Positions 5,800 through 5,850 of a DNA stretch of 5,850 bases are shown here, in pieces (position 1 is the first letter of the stretch; every line of letters begins with the position of its first letter). Where the stretch lies: assembly GCA_012515455.1 (NCBI GenBank), contig JAAYYJ010000246.1, positions 1 to 5,850 on the forward strand, written 5' to 3'. The notes beneath the pieces are model-generated. The model was not told the DNA's origin, made no database searches, and was given only the letters and a program-made list of their open reading frames with translations. Source of the DNA: Oligosphaeraceae bacterium (lineage in GTDB: Bacteria; Verrucomicrobiota; Lentisphaeria; Oligosphaerales; Oligosphaeraceae). A program made the position numbers and the translations under genes.

Positions 5800-5850
5800 C
5801 TACCAGACATAGCAGAGCAACTCGCCACCGATGCTGCGACTGCGTGCTGC
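5800..5850 (-). CDS. rpsH: 30S ribosomal protein S8, C-terminal end (partial, 5' part outside window)
   Basis: Reading the minus strand in frame from the right edge gives 16 codons and a TAG at 5800-5802. The peptide AARSRSIGGELLCYVW matches the conserved C-terminus of bacterial S8 (GGE, then CYV, at the end; compare GGEIICYVA in E. coli). S8 binds helix 21 of 16S rRNA in the central domain and, in E. coli, represses its own spc operon. Position and spacing agree with the rpsH-rplF order usual in bacteria. Only the last few residues are visible, but the match and the context together make the call strong. Confidence 0.88.
   Translation of the reverse strand, partial: AARSRSIGGELLCYVW

Overview
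The window holds the distal part of a bacterial ribosomal-protein (spc-type) operon on the minus strand. Read 5' to 3' on that strand, the order is rpsH (3' end only), rplF, rplR, rpsE, rplO, secY. Facing it on the plus strand is the 3' part of a large uncharacterised helical protein gene. The two transcription units converge on a gene-free stretch of about 450 bases (1746-2191). That stretch ends in a strong inverted repeat with T-runs on both strands, which would terminate the secY side and perhaps both sides.

The organism is a bacterium: S8, L6, L18, S5, L15 and SecY all match the bacterial forms. The DNA is moderately GC-rich and Shine-Dalgarno-type sites (GGAG, AGGA, GAGG) precede most starts. 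Two layout features narrow the choice. No rpmD (L30) gene lies between rpsE and rplO, where it usually sits, and secY is the last gene before a terminator instead of leading into adk, map, infA, rpmJ or rpsM. L30 loss is known in several lineages, including chlamydiae, cyanobacteria and candidate phyla bacteria. The general look of SecY and the operon makes me lean towards the Planctomycetes-Verrucomicrobia-Chlamydiae/Lentisphaerae side, but this is a weak inference from memory of the families, not a demonstrated placement.

Layout: 1-1745 (+) is an uncharacterised alpha-helical protein, open at the left edge. 1746-2126 is non-coding, with small hairpins and a 12-base direct repeat. 2127-2163 is the terminator. 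2192-3559 (-) is secY. 3560-3679 is an unusually long spacer with a perfect 8-bp hairpin. 3680-4120 is rplO, 4153-4707 rpsE, 4803-5165 rplR, 5240-5773 rplF, and 5800-5850 the last 16 codons and stop of rpsH.

The ribosomal genes are co-directional and presumably co-transcribed. They supply small-subunit (S8, S5) and large-subunit (L6, L18, L15) proteins together with the SecY pore of the protein-export channel. No mobile element, CRISPR array, tRNA, rRNA or obviously new system is visible. The points most worth a second look are the missing L30, the early end of the operon after secY, the long structured spacers, two start codons that need care, and the unidentified plus-strand protein.
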